Shown here one piece after another: positions 4,394 to 5,229 of a stretch of 5,229 nt of DNA. Source of the stretch: Chloroflexota bacterium (GTDB lineage: Bacteria; Chloroflexota; Anaerolineae; JACRMK01); the NCBI GenBank assembly GCA_016200765.1, contig JACQEC010000173.1, positions 1-5,229 of the forward strand. The letters run 5' to 3'. Below the pieces are notes generated by a model, which saw only the letters and a program-made list of their open reading frames with translations, was not told the origin of the DNA and did not search any database. The translations under genes and the position numbers were made by a program. Each line of letters begins with the position of its first letter. The first letter of the stretch is position 1.

Positions 4394-5229
4394 ATGTCTA
4401 CCAAAACCTTTCAACTCAACCTACAGGCTGACCGCATCGAGATGGTGCTGGCGCATCACCGATTGGCCGCGCAGGTGGCCGGCGGCGTCGTCACGCCGCG
4501 AGTGGTGCGCTTCAACATCAGCCTCGGGCCAAGCGTCAAACTCAACAAGTTGACGGCGCTGGCGGAAGAGATTGCGCTCGCGCTCGGCGCGCCCTCGGTG
4601 CGGATTCAGCGCGAAGGCCCGACCGTGCAGGTCGAGGTGCCGCGCGAAGACCGGACGCAGGTATCGCTGGCGCGGTTGTGCGCGCAGATGACGCGGGTAC
4701 CGGAAGCGACCGCGCTGTTGGGCATGGACACGAGCGGCCAGCCGCTGTTACTGCGCTTGGCGAGCGCGTCAGTGGCGCATGTGCTGGTGGCCGGCACGAC
4801 CGGCTCCGGCAAGACGGCGCTGATGCGTGCCATCGTGCTGTCACTGGCGCGCTTCAACCGCCCGAACGGCCTGCGCATGATGTTGATTGACCCCAAAGGC
4901 AGCGCGTTTGACGTGTTCCGCGACATCGGCCACCTGCAAGCCCCGCCGATTCGCAAGATCGCGGAGGTATCGGACGCGCTGGAGAAACTGGTCGCGCAGA
5001 TGGAGCGCCGCGCTTGCGACGGCAGTGACCGCCCGAAGGTGGTGGTCGTGATTGACGAACTGGCCGATCTCTTGCAGACCGGTGGCAGGGCCGTCGAGCA
5101 GTCGCTGGTGCGCCTGCTCCAGCGCGGGCGCGAAGCCGGCATCCACATCATTGCCGCGACGCAGAAGCCGAGCAGTCAGGCGATGAGCAGTGTGATGAAG
5201 AGCAACTTCCCCACGCGGCTGATCGGCAA
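4394..5229 (+). CDS. FtsK/SpoIIIE-family DNA translocase without a membrane domain, 3' end outside the window
   Basis: ATP-driven motor that moves along double-stranded DNA; 278 complete codons are visible and the frame is open at the right edge. Residues about 30-95 match the FtsK alpha domain (GGVVTPRVVRFNISLGPSVK, then ALGAPSVRI and VEVPREDRTQV). The RecA-like beta domain follows: Walker A AGTTGSGKT (133-141), IDPKGSAFDVF (165-175), Walker B VVVVIDELADLL (216-227) with Asp221-Glu222, and RGREAGIHIIAATQKPSSQ (244-262). There are no transmembrane helices, unlike cell-division FtsK, whose membrane part precedes the motor. After the ATQKPS motif the usual TG-IKAN-P-R stretch is altered (MSSVMKSNFPTR). 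A stop at 4385-4387 in the same frame makes 4394 the first possible ATG; no clear Shine-Dalgarno is seen, and the next in-frame ATG is at 4442. It could be a soluble chromosome translocase or one from a mobile element; the missing C terminus would help decide. Confidence 0.92.
   Translation, partial: MSTKTFQLNLQADRIEMVLAHHRLAAQVAGGVVTPRVVRFNISLGPSVKLNKLTALAEEIALALGAPSVRIQREGPTVQVEVPREDRTQVSLARLCAQMTRVPEATALLGMDTSGQPLLLRLASASVAHVLVAGTTGSGKTALMRAIVLSLARFNRPNGLRMMLIDPKGSAFDVFRDIGHLQAPPIRKIAEVSDALEKLVAQMERRACDGSDRPKVVVVIDELADLLQTGGRAVEQSLVRLLQRGREAGIHIIAATQKPSSQAMSSVMKSNFPTRLIG

Noticed and set aside
4387..4431. 14-codon frame starting at the ATG at 4387, overlapping the FtsK-like start
   Set aside because: Short, ends at TGA, and has no family resemblance; the overlapping frame from 4394 encodes a clear translocase.

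Overview
The window most likely comes from a Chloroflexota (Chloroflexi) bacterium. This is inferred from the GC-rich coding sequence with short AT-rich spacers, the Thr/Pro/Ala-rich linkers on the lipoprotein, a LexA with a GAAC-N4-GTTC operator, and short heptameric repeats between genes. No rRNA or other firm taxonomic marker is present, so the assignment is tentative.

The left part (1-3347, minus strand) is a phosphonate-type ABC importer transcribed in the order phnD - phnC - phnE. PhnD is a lipid-anchored solute-binding protein, PhnC the ATPase, and PhnE the permease, whose 3' end runs off the left edge. phnC and phnE overlap as TAATG. phnD and phnC are separated by about 200 bp holding two hairpins built from inverted heptamer repeats. 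PhnE is much longer than usual: it carries an extra beta-rich domain outside the membrane and an extra hydrophobic pair. The ligand could be phosphonate, phosphite or a related oxyanion; no C-P lyase or phosphite dehydrogenase gene lies in the window to decide.

The central intergenic region (3348-3612) holds divergent control signals. lexA has a consensus sigma-70 promoter (TTGACA, 17 bp, TATAAT) with an SOS-box-like palindrome between the two elements and a weaker second copy downstream. A perfect 11-bp inverted repeat sits beside the lexA -35 and overlaps the best candidate phnD -35.

The right part (3613-5229, plus strand) has a complete lexA, a strong intrinsic terminator, a second near-consensus promoter, and the 5' part of an FtsK/SpoIIIE-type DNA translocase. 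That protein begins directly at the motor with no membrane domain and runs off the right edge.

No wholly new multi-gene system is evident. The points most worth a second look are the domain-inserted permease, the inverted heptamer arrays, the lexA control region and the membrane-free translocase.
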